Shown here piece after piece: positions 8,678-17,639 of a DNA stretch of 46,368 nucleotides. The notes beneath the pieces are model-generated. The model was not told the DNA's origin. It did not search any database and saw only the letters and a program-made list of their open reading frames with translations. The stretch is from an uncultured Neomegalonema sp. (lineage in GTDB: Bacteria; Pseudomonadota; Alphaproteobacteria; Rhodobacterales; Rhodobacteraceae): NCBI GenBank assembly GCA_937948985.1, contig CALFAK010000115.1, positions 1-46,368 on the forward strand, in the 5' to 3' direction. How positions within the stretch are numbered: the stretch's first letter is position 1; each line of letters starts with the position of its first letter. The position numbers and the translations under genes are program-made.

Positions 8678-10288
8678 CTATCCCTTCATGACCTGCGTAA
8701 ACCGATCCGACAGGTTCGGAACACCCTCCTGTGCCAGCCCGGACAAATCGGTCACCAAATCCCGCACAGGCCCGCCATAGCGCGGGCCTTCGTTGGTGGT
8801 GGACAGGATCAGCGGGCCGTAATCCGCACCGATCCGGGCATCCGGAAACCGTTTGATCAACGCCTCAATCGCCGCCGAGGCTGCCACCGCGCGGGCGAAT
8901 ATCATCATATATCCCGCCCCGGTATTCTCGACCAATGCCCCGTCGCAGGCCATCGCCGTGCGTTTTGCGGCATCGGCAACATTCTCGCCCCGCGCGCTGA
9001 TGACCACCAGCGCCGCCTCGCCGGCGCTGCCCTCGTATTGCATCGGCAGCCCCTCGGCGATCAGCGTCTCGCGCAGACGGTCATAGGTCAGCGCCTCGGC
9101 AACGCTGGTTGCCTCAGCGGGCCATCCCTGCTGCTCAATCACAAATGTTGCGATTTTCTCGCCGTGATTTTCCAGCACGATCCCTTCAGCCCCTTCCAGA
9201 TCACCGATCCAGTCATTGCTGGCCTTGACCATCACCCCACCGGCCCCCGGCATATCAAACGCCAGTGAGACGGGCGCGTCGATCACCCGCGCCACATACG
9301 CGCCCTCCGGCAATGACATCGGCAAATCCCGGCGCTCATGCGGCTCCAATGTTTGTTGCACCAGTGTGCGGGCGAACAATGCGGGGCCGCTGGCGCATGT
9401 CACACCGGACAGGGGCGTGCGCGTAGCTGTATGGGGCTTGAAAACGATTTCCAACGTCTCCGCCAGATTCCCTTCCACTTCCGCACCGCAATGGCGACAG
9501 CCGGATGTGGCGGGAATGTCTTTCAAGGCCACTTCCTCACGCGCGGTATAGCGGCAATGCGAGCAGCAAAGCCGATAATGCCGCTCCAACGCCCCGTGCA
9601 GCATTCCCAGCAGACAGGCCGTATGCGCCTCGCCCGCACTAATGCCCAGCGCCCGCGCAACACGTTTGGGCCGGATTTCGCCCAGATCACTCTCCGGGGC
9701 CGCTTTTAACCATGCCAATAATTGCGTCAGCAAGGTACGGTCATGCCCGGTCACCTGCGGCGGCAGCGAAGGCGTGTCTTTATGCGCACCCTTGCGGCTG
9801 GCTGATAAATTCGAGAAGAAATCACCTTGCGGCTTGCGGCAATGCGCATCGGCAAGACGCAGCACTTTTTCAAGTTTGCGCGCCTCCTCCTTCAAATATC
9901 CGGATTTCAGCAAAAGTGACCCGAGCAAAGCGCGCGGTTCCGATTCAACGGTATAGGTAACGGCGGTCCCGCCCTGCTTGCCCGGCTCCATCACCAGCGT
10001 CGCCCGAACCATCTCAAGCGCGCCCGACTCATACAGCCGCACCCAGCGCCACCAGTAATCCTTCGCCCATTCAAAGGGCGGTTCTTCCCACCGGACACGG
10101 TCTTTTGAAGTATCGAATTCCCCGTAGCGCCGGCGCAAGCCTTCCCCGTCGATGGTTTCACGCAAGCGATAACGGGGCAGGCCCAGCGCCTCATTCAGAT
10201 GCGCCGTGTCAGAGATCAGAGGCCACAACGCCTCACGAGACGCGGATAACTGCCACGTCCAGCTTTTTTCGATAAGACGTTTTGACAT
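8678..10288 (-). CDS. DUF5939-type protein with SRPBCC domain, zinc ribbon and degenerate nucleotidyl-cyclase domain
   Basis: A 536-residue cytoplasmic protein. Residues about 10-150 look like an SRPBCC/START-type lipid- or ligand-binding fold; residues about 180-290 hold a helical region and a zinc ribbon (C242-x2-C245, C264-x2-C267). The last 120 residues align by eye with class III adenylate/guanylate cyclases. In true cyclases of this architecture, Asp residues sit in the D-x-V-G and T-G-D-G motifs; here the corresponding positions read ISARG (about 430-434) and NTGAG (455-459), so both metal-binding Asp residues are absent. It is likely a non-catalytic sensor or regulator. The gene stands alone, divergent from ppiD and convergent with the oxidoreductase. 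Family naming is from memory of conserved motifs. Confidence 0.65.
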   Translation of the reverse strand: MSKRLIEKSWTWQLSASREALWPLISDTAHLNEALGLPRYRLRETIDGEGLRRRYGEFDTSKDRVRWEEPPFEWAKDYWWRWVRLYESGALEMVRATLVMEPGKQGGTAVTYTVESEPRALLGSLLLKSGYLKEEARKLEKVLRLADAHCRKPQGDFFSNLSASRKGAHKDTPSLPPQVTGHDRTLLTQLLAWLKAAPESDLGEIRPKRVARALGISAGEAHTACLLGMLHGALERHYRLCCSHCRYTAREEVALKDIPATSGCRHCGAEVEGNLAETLEIVFKPHTATRTPLSGVTCASGPALFARTLVQQTLEPHERRDLPMSLPEGAYVARVIDAPVSLAFDMPGAGGVMVKASNDWIGDLEGAEGIVLENHGEKIATFVIEQQGWPAEATSVAEALTYDRLRETLIAEGLPMQYEGSAGEAALVVISARGENVADAAKRTAMACDGALVENTGAGYMMIFARAVAASAAIEALIKRFPDARIGADYGPLILSTTNEGPRYGGPVRDLVTDLSGLAQEGVPNLSDRFTQVMKG

Positions 10289-10357
10289 GCCCCCGCCCTT
10301 CGTCCTGCCTTGTTACCTTGGAGTAAGACAAAGGTCGTTAAACAGCAAGACGTTGCC

Positions 10358-10386
10358 TTGCGCCGGAACCCGCTCACCCCTATTGT
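10358..10386 (+). promoter_or_regulatory. Candidate sigma-70 promoter for ppiD-trpE
   Basis: TTGCGC at 10358-10363 and TATTGT at 10381-10386 are separated by 17 bases and lie about 50 bases before the ppiD start. Found by eye. Confidence 0.4.
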
Positions 10387-10434
10387 ATGCTTTAAAATTA
10401 TCCGCTGAATTTACGACGAAAGTGAGCCGCTAAA

Positions 10435-12336
10435 ATGCTGGAAGCACTCCGCAACTCGGTCAACACGTGGACCGCTAAAATTTTGCTCGGTTTGCTGGTG
10501 CTCAGCTTTGCGGCTTGGGGGGTTTCGGATGCCTTCCTGAACCGCACCGCAACCACCGTCGCGACAGTGGGTGAGGCTGAAGTCACGACGCAAGAATTCG
10601 GCACGGCCCTTTCAGATAATATCCGCGAGCTGCAACGCCGCACGGGACGCGCAATTTCGATTTCGGAGGCCCGCCAAGCTGGTCTTGATCAAGTCGTCCT
10701 CGCCCGCATCACCACGCAAGCGGCTCTGGATGAGGAAGCGCGCGGCTTTGGCCTCTCCGCCTCACCCGCCGCAATCCGCACGGCGATTGAAAACTCTCCG
10801 GCCTTCCAGAATGTGTCCGGCCAATTCGACCGTTTCAGCTATGAATCGCGCCTTCAATATCAGGGCTTGAACCCCAGCGAGTTTGAAGAAACCGTCCGCC
10901 AGGACCTCGCGCGTGAGGCCATGCTTCAAGTCGTCGGCGTCGGCACCTCCGCCCCGCGCACATTGGCCGAAACGCTGCACCGTTTCCGCGCCGAACAACG
11001 GGTGTTTGAGTATCTGCAACTTGATCTTGCATCGGCAGAAGACCCCGGCACGCCGACCGATGAGCAACTTGCGACCTTCCACACGGAAAATGCTGATAAG
11101 TTCAGCGCCCCTGAATACCGCAAAATCAACGTCGCATGGATGACCGACGCCACCGTCGCTGAGGGCATCGATATTGAACAGGATCGCATCGTTACCGCCT
11201 ATGGCGCGCGTTCCGCCGAATTCACGACCCCCGCAACCCGCACCGTGGATCAACTGCTGTTCAAGACCGAGGAAGAGGCCAACGCTGCCAAAGCGCAGAT
11301 CGACGAAGGCCAGAGCTTTGACAAGGTCGCCGAAGAACTGGGCGATGCCGCCCCGAAAACCTCTCTTGGCACCATACCCCGTTCGGGTCTGCCCGAAGCC
11401 CTCGCAAATGCGGCTTTCGGTGCAAAGGAACCCGGCGTGGTCGGCCCGGTGAAATCGGTTTTCGGCTGGGTGCTGCTGAATATCAGCACCGTCCAACTCG
11501 AAAGCATCCGCCCGCTTGAGGATGTGCAAGCGCAAATCAAGAATGACCTCGCCCTTGTCGATGCCCGCAATATTATGAGCGAAGAATCCGTCGCCTTTGA
11601 TGATGAAATCGCGGGCGGCGCATCACTCGAAGAAGTTGGCAGCCGCACAGTGGCCACATATGCCGCGATTGAAGCGGTGGACGAAAACGGCCTCGATACC
11701 GAGGGCAACGCGATCACCTCTCTGCCGCAAATCCCCGGCTTCATGGCCCGTGTGTTCGGTGCGACAACCGATGAAGACCCGATCATGATCGAAGCGGATG
11801 GCGGCGGCGTGTATGCCTACAAAGTCGAAAAAATCACCCCCGCCGCTTTGCGTGATCTTGATACCATCAAAGATGATGTGATCGCCGCATGGCAGCGCTC
11901 AGAACGCGAAAAAGCGTTGGTCGAGCAAGCTCAAGCACTCAAATCCCGCTTGGAAAACGGCGAAACCCTCGCGGACATCGCCACAGAGCGTGAAACGACC
12001 ACTCTCAAATCTCCCGCCCTGCGCCGTTCCTCCAGCTCCGGCGTTGTGTCAGAGGCCATTACAGAGAAGATGTTCGCATCCTCCGTCGGCGATGTCATTG
12101 AGGGCAGCGCCGCAACAGGCGATGGCTCCTACCTTATCGGCACATTGGCGGAGATTGTTGACGCGGGGGCTGATGCTGAAAACGAGGCGATTGACCGCGT
12201 TGCCGAAGGTTATTCCCGGCAGCTTGCCAATGACATGGTGCAAACATTCTCGCGCTCTGCCGTGGATCGTCACCCGACATTTGTGTTCCCCGACGTTGTC
12301 GATGCAACCCTCGCCGAACTCGGCCAACGGTACTGA
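10435..12336 (+). CDS. ppiD: Periplasmic peptidyl-prolyl isomerase/chaperone, PpiD/SurA type
   Basis: A 633-residue membrane-anchored periplasmic folding factor. The amino end MLEALRNSVNTWTAKIL and one transmembrane segment (about residues 14-32) are typical of PpiD, with the rest of the protein outside the inner membrane. A SurA-N-like region (about 40-190) is followed by a parvulin-type rotamase domain around 250-360, then a long C-terminal part, as in PpiD. Function is by family: folding of outer-membrane and secreted proteins leaving the Sec translocon. The ribosome binding site is weak (AAAGTGAG). trpE starts six bases after the stop, so both genes probably share a transcript. Confidence 0.9.
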   Translation: MLEALRNSVNTWTAKILLGLLVLSFAAWGVSDAFLNRTATTVATVGEAEVTTQEFGTALSDNIRELQRRTGRAISISEARQAGLDQVVLARITTQAALDEEARGFGLSASPAAIRTAIENSPAFQNVSGQFDRFSYESRLQYQGLNPSEFEETVRQDLAREAMLQVVGVGTSAPRTLAETLHRFRAEQRVFEYLQLDLASAEDPGTPTDEQLATFHTENADKFSAPEYRKINVAWMTDATVAEGIDIEQDRIVTAYGARSAEFTTPATRTVDQLLFKTEEEANAAKAQIDEGQSFDKVAEELGDAAPKTSLGTIPRSGLPEALANAAFGAKEPGVVGPVKSVFGWVLLNISTVQLESIRPLEDVQAQIKNDLALVDARNIMSEESVAFDDEIAGGASLEEVGSRTVATYAAIEAVDENGLDTEGNAITSLPQIPGFMARVFGATTDEDPIMIEADGGGVYAYKVEKITPAALRDLDTIKDDVIAAWQRSEREKALVEQAQALKSRLENGETLADIATERETTTLKSPALRRSSSSGVVSEAITEKMFASSVGDVIEGSAATGDGSYLIGTLAEIVDAGADAENEAIDRVAEGYSRQLANDMVQTFSRSAVDRHPTFVFPDVVDATLAELGQRY

Positions 12337-12342
12337 TAAGCT

Positions 12343-13860
12343 ATGATCGAACCTGCCTTTGAGGACTTCGCCACCCGCTATGATGCCGGCGAACCATCGG
12401 TCATGTGGGCCACCCGTATCGCCGATATCGACACCCCTGTGTCGTTGATGTTGAAACTGGCCCAAGCCCGCAAAGACAGCTTCCTGCTCGAATCCGTCAC
12501 GGGGGGCGAGAAGCGGGGCCGATACTCTGTCATCGGCCTCAAACCTGACCTGATCTGGCGCTGCCGGGGCGATACCGTAGAGATCAACCGCTCCGCCCGT
12601 TGGGACTCGGACGCCTTCGAGGCCGACACGCTCGCCCCCCTCGACAGTTTACGTGCCATCATCGCCGAAAGCGCCATTGATCTGCCTGAAACATTACCGC
12701 CGATGGCCGCCGGATTATTCGGCTATCTCGGTTACGATATGATCCGCCATGTCGAGAAACTGCCGGAACCAAACGCCGACCCCCTCGGCCTGCCAGACGC
12801 TGTCCTTACCCGCCCGACGCTGATCGCCATTGTCGATAATGTCGCTGATCTCGTGACACTGGTAACGCCCGTCAGACCTCAAGAAGGCACCAGCGCCCGC
12901 GCCGCCTATGCCCGCGCCGCCGAACGTCTGTCTGACGCGCGCGACGACCTCGACCGCGCATTACCGATTGAAGCAGCGATACCGCAAAACGTGGAAACCT
13001 CCGGCGAGGCGGTCTCAAACACCTCCACCGCAGAATATTACGCGATGGTCGAAAAGGCGCGCGATTATATCCAAGCGGGCGACATCTTTCAGGTGGTCCC
13101 CTCACAACGCTGGACCACGCCTTTCGCGCTTCCCCCCTTCGCCCTCTACCGTGCCCTGCGCCGCACTAATCCGTCGCCTTACATGTATTTCTTCAACGTT
13201 GGCGATTTCCAGATCGTCGGTGCCAGCCCGGAAATCCTTGTCCGTCTGCGCGGTGACACCGTCACCGTCCGCCCCATCGCCGGAACCCGCCCGCGTGGCG
13301 CAACCCCGGCAGAGGACGACGCACTCGAAGCGGATTTGCTCGCCGATCCCAAAGAACTCGCCGAACACCTGATGCTGTTGGACCTTGGCCGCAACGATGT
13401 GGGCCGCGTTGCCAAGATCGGCACCGTCGATCCGAACGAGCAATTCACCGTCGAACGTTACAGTCACGTCATGCACATCGTTTCCAATGTTGATGGCAAA
13501 ATCCGTGAGGATGTGGATTGCGTCGACGCCCTTCTCGCGGGCCTGCCAGCGGGAACTGTCTCCGGCGCACCCAAAATTCGTGCGATGGAGATCATTGACG
13601 AGCTGGAAAAAGAAAAACGCGGGGTCTACGCGGGCGGCGTAGGCTATTTCGGTGCGGGCGGCGAGATGGACACCGCTATCGCGCTGCGCACAGCTGTCGT
13701 CAAAGACGGCAAAATGTACGTCCAAGCGGGCGGTGGTGTTGTCTGGGATTCCGACCCCGAAGCAGAGCGCATGGAAACCGTCAACAAATCCAAAGCTCTC
13801 TTCCGCGCCGCTGAAGAAGCCATGCGCTTCGCAATGGGTGACCGCCGCGCGAACAGGTAA
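12343..13860 (+). CDS. trpE: Anthranilate synthase component I
   Basis: TrpE makes anthranilate from chorismate with ammonia supplied by TrpG, the first committed step of tryptophan synthesis. At 505 residues it is full length. The LLES motif at 48-51, part of the tryptophan feedback site, is present. The chorismate-binding core is intact: the PSPYMYFF and GASPEILVR stretches, PIAGTRPRG, LGRNDVGRV, GTVSGAPKIRAME and the terminal QAGGGVVWDSDPE. It follows ppiD by six bases. Neither trpG nor trpD is in the window, and trpC lies 23 kb away on the other strand, so the pathway is dispersed. No leader peptide rich in Trp codons is seen, since ppiD lies directly upstream. Confidence 0.95.
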   Translation: MIEPAFEDFATRYDAGEPSVMWATRIADIDTPVSLMLKLAQARKDSFLLESVTGGEKRGRYSVIGLKPDLIWRCRGDTVEINRSARWDSDAFEADTLAPLDSLRAIIAESAIDLPETLPPMAAGLFGYLGYDMIRHVEKLPEPNADPLGLPDAVLTRPTLIAIVDNVADLVTLVTPVRPQEGTSARAAYARAAERLSDARDDLDRALPIEAAIPQNVETSGEAVSNTSTAEYYAMVEKARDYIQAGDIFQVVPSQRWTTPFALPPFALYRALRRTNPSPYMYFFNVGDFQIVGASPEILVRLRGDTVTVRPIAGTRPRGATPAEDDALEADLLADPKELAEHLMLLDLGRNDVGRVAKIGTVDPNEQFTVERYSHVMHIVSNVDGKIREDVDCVDALLAGLPAGTVSGAPKIRAMEIIDELEKEKRGVYAGGVGYFGAGGEMDTAIALRTAVVKDGKMYVQAGGGVVWDSDPEAERMETVNKSKALFRAAEEAMRFAMGDRRANR

Positions 13861-13938
13861 CAACGATGACTATGAGCTTCTCAGGTGCGGAAGCCATTCA
13901 GAAACAACGCGATAAAGACCGATATCAAAGTGCTTTCC

Positions 13939-14005
13939 GATCAACTTGCGTCAGAATCCCCGTCAAGATTTGCGTGAATTCTGACGCCCTATGGCTAAGT
14001 TGATC
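13939..14005. repeat. Two-part inverted repeat between convergent genes
   Basis: The left arm 13939-13957 pairs with 13978-13987 (10 bp, ATTCTGACGC) and, after a nine-base bulge, with 13997-14005 (9 bp, AAGTTGATC). Together these make a long bulged hairpin with a 20-base loop. It lies between trpE and the minus-strand hydroxyacid dehydrogenase, only 10 bases from the latter's stop codon. There is no T tract. It may act as a terminator or be a copy of a dispersed palindromic element. Confidence 0.55.
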
Positions 14006-14014
14006 GCGGATCAC

Positions 14015-15013
14015 CTAAAGCATTGCCGGAACGACGCGGTCAGGCGGAGTGTGACCGTCAAGGAACGTCTTGATGTTGATGATGACTTTTTCGCCCATCT
14101 CCATCCGGCTCTCGCTGGTTGCCGATCCCATATGCGGTAAAAGAACCACGTTTTGCGCGGCTTTCAGGCGATCGCTGACCTCATGGCCATGCTCAAACAC
14201 ATCAAGCCCCGCACCGCCCAACTCGCCCGCCTCCAACATGCGGATCAGGGCGTTTTCGTCGATAATCTCGCCCCGCGCGGTGTTCACAATGTAGGCGGAG
14301 GGTTTCATCAGCTTCAGGCGACGCGCCGACAGCAGGTGGAATGTGCCGGGTGTATGCGGGCAATGTATTGATATCACATCCATTCTCGCCAACATCTGGT
14401 CGAGACTCTCCCAATACCGCGCACCCAGCTGCTCCTCAGTGTCAGGATGAAGTCGCTTGCGATTATGGTAGTGAATGTCGAGGCCGAACGCGGCGGCACG
14501 CTTTGCAACCGCTTGACCAATCCGGCCCATGCCTATGATTCCCAAACGTTTTCCGTAAATCCGGCTGCCCAGCATCGCCGTAGGTGCCCAGCCCTGCCAC
14601 GCGTCATTCTCGATATGCCGCACACCATCAACCAGGCGACGCGGCACCGAAAGGATCAACGCCATCGTCATATCAGCGGTATCTTCGGTCAAAACACCGG
14701 GCGTGTTCGATACGAAGATTCCACGACGACGGGCGGTTTCAACATCAATATGATCCACCCCCGCACCGAAATTTGCGATCAATTTCAGATTGTTACCTGC
14801 GCGCGCCAATACATTGGCGTTGAGGTGATCCCCCAAGGTCGGCACCAGAATATCCGCCCGCGCGACCGCATCGGCCAGTTGAGCAGGTGACAAAGGCGCG
14901 TCAGTCTGATTCAACTCAACATCGAACAACTCGCCTAACCGCGCCTCTACCGGCACCGGTAACTGGCGGGTGACGATCACTTTCGGGCGGGCTGTTGCGG
15001 CGCGGTCGGTCAT
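14015..15013 (-). CDS. gyaR: 2-hydroxyacid dehydrogenase, glyoxylate/hydroxypyruvate reductase type
   Basis: A 332-residue NAD(P)H-dependent reductase of the D-isomer 2-hydroxyacid dehydrogenase family, likely reducing glyoxylate or hydroxypyruvate in the cytoplasm. The Rossmann motif GMGRIG lies near residue 160. Catalytic Arg (NTARGEIID), Glu (GLDVFEHGHE) and His (LLPHMGSAT) segments are all present. I chose the ATG at 15013 because GGAG lies six bases upstream and the sequence beyond it (to 15298) runs into the divergent gene and does not resemble the family. The precise substrate is inferred from family resemblance. It is transcribed divergently from the SH3 protein gene with a 59-base gap. 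Confidence 0.85.
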   Translation of the reverse strand: MTDRAATARPKVIVTRQLPVPVEARLGELFDVELNQTDAPLSPAQLADAVARADILVPTLGDHLNANVLARAGNNLKLIANFGAGVDHIDVETARRRGIFVSNTPGVLTEDTADMTMALILSVPRRLVDGVRHIENDAWQGWAPTAMLGSRIYGKRLGIIGMGRIGQAVAKRAAAFGLDIHYHNRKRLHPDTEEQLGARYWESLDQMLARMDVISIHCPHTPGTFHLLSARRLKLMKPSAYIVNTARGEIIDENALIRMLEAGELGGAGLDVFEHGHEVSDRLKAAQNVVLLPHMGSATSESRMEMGEKVIINIKTFLDGHTPPDRVVPAML

Positions 15014-15072
15014 GTAACACTCCGTCGGTATCGAATCATACCGTTGGATAACAGGAGCGCGCGGACTGCGAA

Positions 15073-15618
15073 ATGAAAAGCCGTGATTTTGTTGAAATAT
15101 TCCGTCGCAGGCATCCGGTTTACGCAGTGTTTGCCTGCGTTCTAACCGGCTTGCTGGCGCCTTTTTCACCCGCCTTGGCGCAGAGTGTGGGCACGGAAAC
15201 AGGCAAGCCTCTGCCCCGATTCGAGGCGATGAAGTTCGATAAGGTGCGCCTGCGGCGTGGTCCGAGCGAGGAATATCCGATTGCCCTGCTCTACACACGC
15301 AAAGGGTTACCGATCCAGATTTTCCGTGAATACCAGGACTGGCGGCAAGTGCGTGACAGTGATGGCGATACGGGATGGATCAAGCGTAACCAATTGACTT
15401 CAAAGCGTTATGGTATGGTCATCATCAATGACGCACCGCTTTATCGACAGCCTGATCAGGGCGCAACGGTCATCGCAAAGGCGCAGGAAGGGGTGGTCTT
15501 CGACCTGAGCGAATGCGGAGCGGTTTGGTGCCGGGGCTCGGTTGACGGCTATAAAGGTTATATAGCGAAATCAATGCTTTGGGGTGTTTTTCCGCAGGAG
15601 GAATTTAACGGCGAATGA
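15073..15618 (+). CDS. Exported bacterial SH3-domain protein
   Basis: A 181-residue protein with a long amino terminus and a hydrophobic signal segment (about residues 18-37, cleavage after ALA). Two tandem SH3-like modules follow: about 50-110, with VRLRRGPSEEYPI and GDTGWIKRNQL, and about 115-175, with APLYRQPDQGA and GYKGYIAKSMLWG. Bacterial SH3 domains commonly bind peptidoglycan or peptides in the periplasm; the target here is unknown. The stop overlaps the dinB start by four bases (ATGA). Confidence 0.8.
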   Translation: MKSRDFVEIFRRRHPVYAVFACVLTGLLAPFSPALAQSVGTETGKPLPRFEAMKFDKVRLRRGPSEEYPIALLYTRKGLPIQIFREYQDWRQVRDSDGDTGWIKRNQLTSKRYGMVIINDAPLYRQPDQGATVIAKAQEGVVFDLSECGAVWCRGSVDGYKGYIAKSMLWGVFPQEEFNGE

Positions 15619-16901
15619 GAGGGTTCTGCCGCGATTGCCTGACACCCGCCGACACCGTGACCGGACGGTGCGAAAATTGCCACTCGCCCCGTATCCTGAG
15701 GCATTCAGAGCTTGAGACGCTCTCAATCGCGCATATGGATTGTGACGCTTTTTACGCGTCGGTCGAAAAACGTGACGACCCCACCCTCGCCGATCGTCCC
15801 CTCATCATCGGTGGCGGGAAAAGGGGCGTTGTTTCAACGGCTTGTTACATCGCACGCATATACGGTGTGCGCTCGGCCATGCCGATGTTCAAGGCGTTGA
15901 AGCTCTGCCCCGACGCGACGGTGCTGCGTCCGGATATGGCCAAGTACGTCACGGTCAGTCGGCAAATCCGCGCCAAGATGGCGGCGCTCACGCCCATGAT
16001 AGAGCCGCTTTCGCTCGATGAGGCGTTCCTTGACCTGACTGGCACGCAAAGATTGCACGGCACACCGCCTTCATTGACAATGGCGCAACTTGCGCGCGAA
16101 ATTCAACGCGATATCGGCGTCACCGTCTCGGTCGGCCTGAGCGATTGTAAATTCCTCGCGAAAATCGCTTCCGACCTCGACAAACCGGACGGGTTCAGCG
16201 TCATCGGGCGCGGTGAGGCGCTCGACTTCCTCGCCCCGCGCCCGATCTCGGCGATCTGGGGTGTCGGCGCGGCGCTGGCGGCAAAACTGCGCGGTGACGG
16301 CATCCAAACCATCGCCGACCTGCGCCCGATCCCGCTCACAGACCTGATCGCGCGCTACGGCAGCATGGGCCAGCGCCTGCACCACCTCGCCTTCGCGCGT
16401 GACAGCCGCCGCGTTGACCCGTCAGAGCGTCCGAAAAGCGTCTCCTCCGAAACCACGTTCTCAGAGGACATAAGCGACCCCGACACGCTGGACGCTTATC
16501 TGTGGCATTTGACCGAAAAGACCTCCGCGCGGTGCAAGGCAAAGGCGTTGGCGGGCAAAACGGTTGTGCTCAAGCTGAAAACCTCCGATTTCCGCACCAT
16601 CACCCGCAGCCACACCCTCGACGCGCCCACCCATCTGGCCGATACCATCTACCGCGCCGCTACAGTGATGTGTGCGAATGCCATTGAAAACAAGAGTTTC
16701 CGCCTGATTGGTGTCGGCGTCAGCAATCTGTCCGATGCCACCGACGGCGTCGCATTGCCCGAAACCGACCTGTTCGACCCGCAAGCCCTCACCCGCGCCA
16801 AGGCGGAGCAAGCGATGGACAAAGTCCGCGAGAAATTCGGTGCGGATGCGGTAGAGAAAGGCCGCGTTTGGCGGTTGAGGGAGGATCAGGATGAGAAGTG
16901 A
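15615..16901 (+). CDS. dinB: DNA polymerase IV (Y-family) with amino-terminal zinc ribbon
   Basis: A 428-residue translesion polymerase. The catalytic residues appear in HMDCDAFYASVE (about residues 40-51) and in the SLDEAF segment near 134-139; the thumb helix-hairpin-helix is around 205-245, and the little-finger domain spans about 275-385. An extra 35 residues at the amino end carry C-x2-C (5, 8) and C-x2-C (19, 22), a zinc-ribbon extension also found in other alphaproteobacterial DinB proteins. A clamp-binding-like ETDLFD lies near 388-393. It overlaps the SH3 gene by four bases. No SOS box was recognised nearby, which fits its position inside an operon. Confidence 0.92.
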   Translation: MRGFCRDCLTPADTVTGRCENCHSPRILRHSELETLSIAHMDCDAFYASVEKRDDPTLADRPLIIGGGKRGVVSTACYIARIYGVRSAMPMFKALKLCPDATVLRPDMAKYVTVSRQIRAKMAALTPMIEPLSLDEAFLDLTGTQRLHGTPPSLTMAQLAREIQRDIGVTVSVGLSDCKFLAKIASDLDKPDGFSVIGRGEALDFLAPRPISAIWGVGAALAAKLRGDGIQTIADLRPIPLTDLIARYGSMGQRLHHLAFARDSRRVDPSERPKSVSSETTFSEDISDPDTLDAYLWHLTEKTSARCKAKALAGKTVVLKLKTSDFRTITRSHTLDAPTHLADTIYRAATVMCANAIENKSFRLIGVGVSNLSDATDGVALPETDLFDPQALTRAKAEQAMDKVREKFGADAVEKGRVWRLREDQDEK

Positions 16902-16927
16902 TTTCAAGGGCTTAAGATGATCGCAGG

Positions 16928-16979
16928 TGAGAATAATCCGCCCGATGGTCTGTCATGCCACGATCGGGAATAACTCTCA
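16928..16979. repeat. Imperfect palindrome after dinB
   Basis: CCCGAT at 16941-16946 pairs with ATCGGG at 16963-16968, and outer TGAGA and TCTCA arms extend the pairing. It lies 27 bases after dinB and could terminate its transcript, but has no T tract. Confidence 0.3.
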
Positions 16980-17020
16980 TCTAGCCGCTGCAACGTTCTC
17001 TCATAAAGGCGCGCATACTA

Positions 17021-17054
17021 AAACGCACCCCGCGACAATGTCCCGGAGTGCGTC
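17021..17054 (-). terminator. Intrinsic terminator for the PCu(A)C-like gene
   Basis: Read on the minus strand, ACGCAC-x-CCG pairs with CGG-x-GTGCGT and is followed directly by TTTT. It lies 14 bases after the stop codon at 17068. Confidence 0.7.
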
Positions 17055-17067
17055 TCAAAGTGAGTGA

Positions 17068-17529
17068 TCAGTTCATTACCGCGACGGAGACATCGACCAT
17101 CAGATCGCCGGTTTCCTCGAAATCGAGTTGCAGCGAGATGGTGTCGCCCGATTTGACCTTTTCTTTCAGGTCGGTCAGGCGGAGGTGATAGCCGTCTTGG
17201 GTGAGGTTCGTGGCCTCGCCTTTAGGCGTATCCAGCGTGTCCAGATCTTCGGAATTTTGCATCGCGCCGCCGTCGAATTTCGCGATGGCAACGCTTTCGG
17301 CGGCTTTTGAGCTGACGGACTTGATGGTGTCGGCGTCATCAGAGCCGTTGTGGATCGTCATAAAGACCAGCACTTCGTCATCTTTGAGCGAGACGGCCCA
17401 AGGTGCCTCGATGACGATGCCGCCTTTCATGGCGGCGACGGCGTCCTCGTTGAAGGTGCTGTCATCGGCAAATGCGGGCGCGGCGAGCAAAGCGGTTGCG
17501 GTGCACAGTGTTGTCAGTAGGTGTTTCAA
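17068..17529 (-). CDS. Periplasmic PCu(A)C-like protein (copper chaperone family) with altered ligand residues
   Basis: The chosen start is TTG at 17529, because GGAGGA lies seven bases upstream; this gives 153 residues beginning with a good Sec signal peptide (about 1-20, AFA|D). An ATG at 17565 lies upstream of that site and adds 12 charged residues before the signal, which is unlikely. The fold is that of PCu(A)C, which delivers Cu(I) to cytochrome oxidase: MTIHNGSDDADTIKSVSS and GYHLRLTDLKEKVKSGDTI are typical. The usual ligand set H-x-M...M...H-x-M is incomplete: the first H/M pair reads AKF, and the last Met is replaced in HLRLT. Copper binding may be lost or changed. It is divergent from uup. 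Confidence 0.75.
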   Translation of the reverse strand: MKHLLTTLCTATALLAAPAFADDSTFNEDAVAAMKGGIVIEAPWAVSLKDDEVLVFMTIHNGSDDADTIKSVSSKAAESVAIAKFDGGAMQNSEDLDTLDTPKGEATNLTQDGYHLRLTDLKEKVKSGDTISLQLDFEETGDLMVDVSVAVMN

Positions 17530-17639
17530 TTTAACTTCCTCCAGAGTATCGACGGGAGACCTCATGCAGGTCTATATGCGAACTGAATATATTTTCGCAA
17601 GAACTGCGCCGATTCACGGGTCAAAACTGAGGTCATTCG

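Noticed and set aside
13866-14003. 45-codon open frame five bases after trpE
   Set aside because: Ribosome binding site is poor, half of it is the inverted repeat, and the peptide resembles nothing known. Not strong enough to call a gene.
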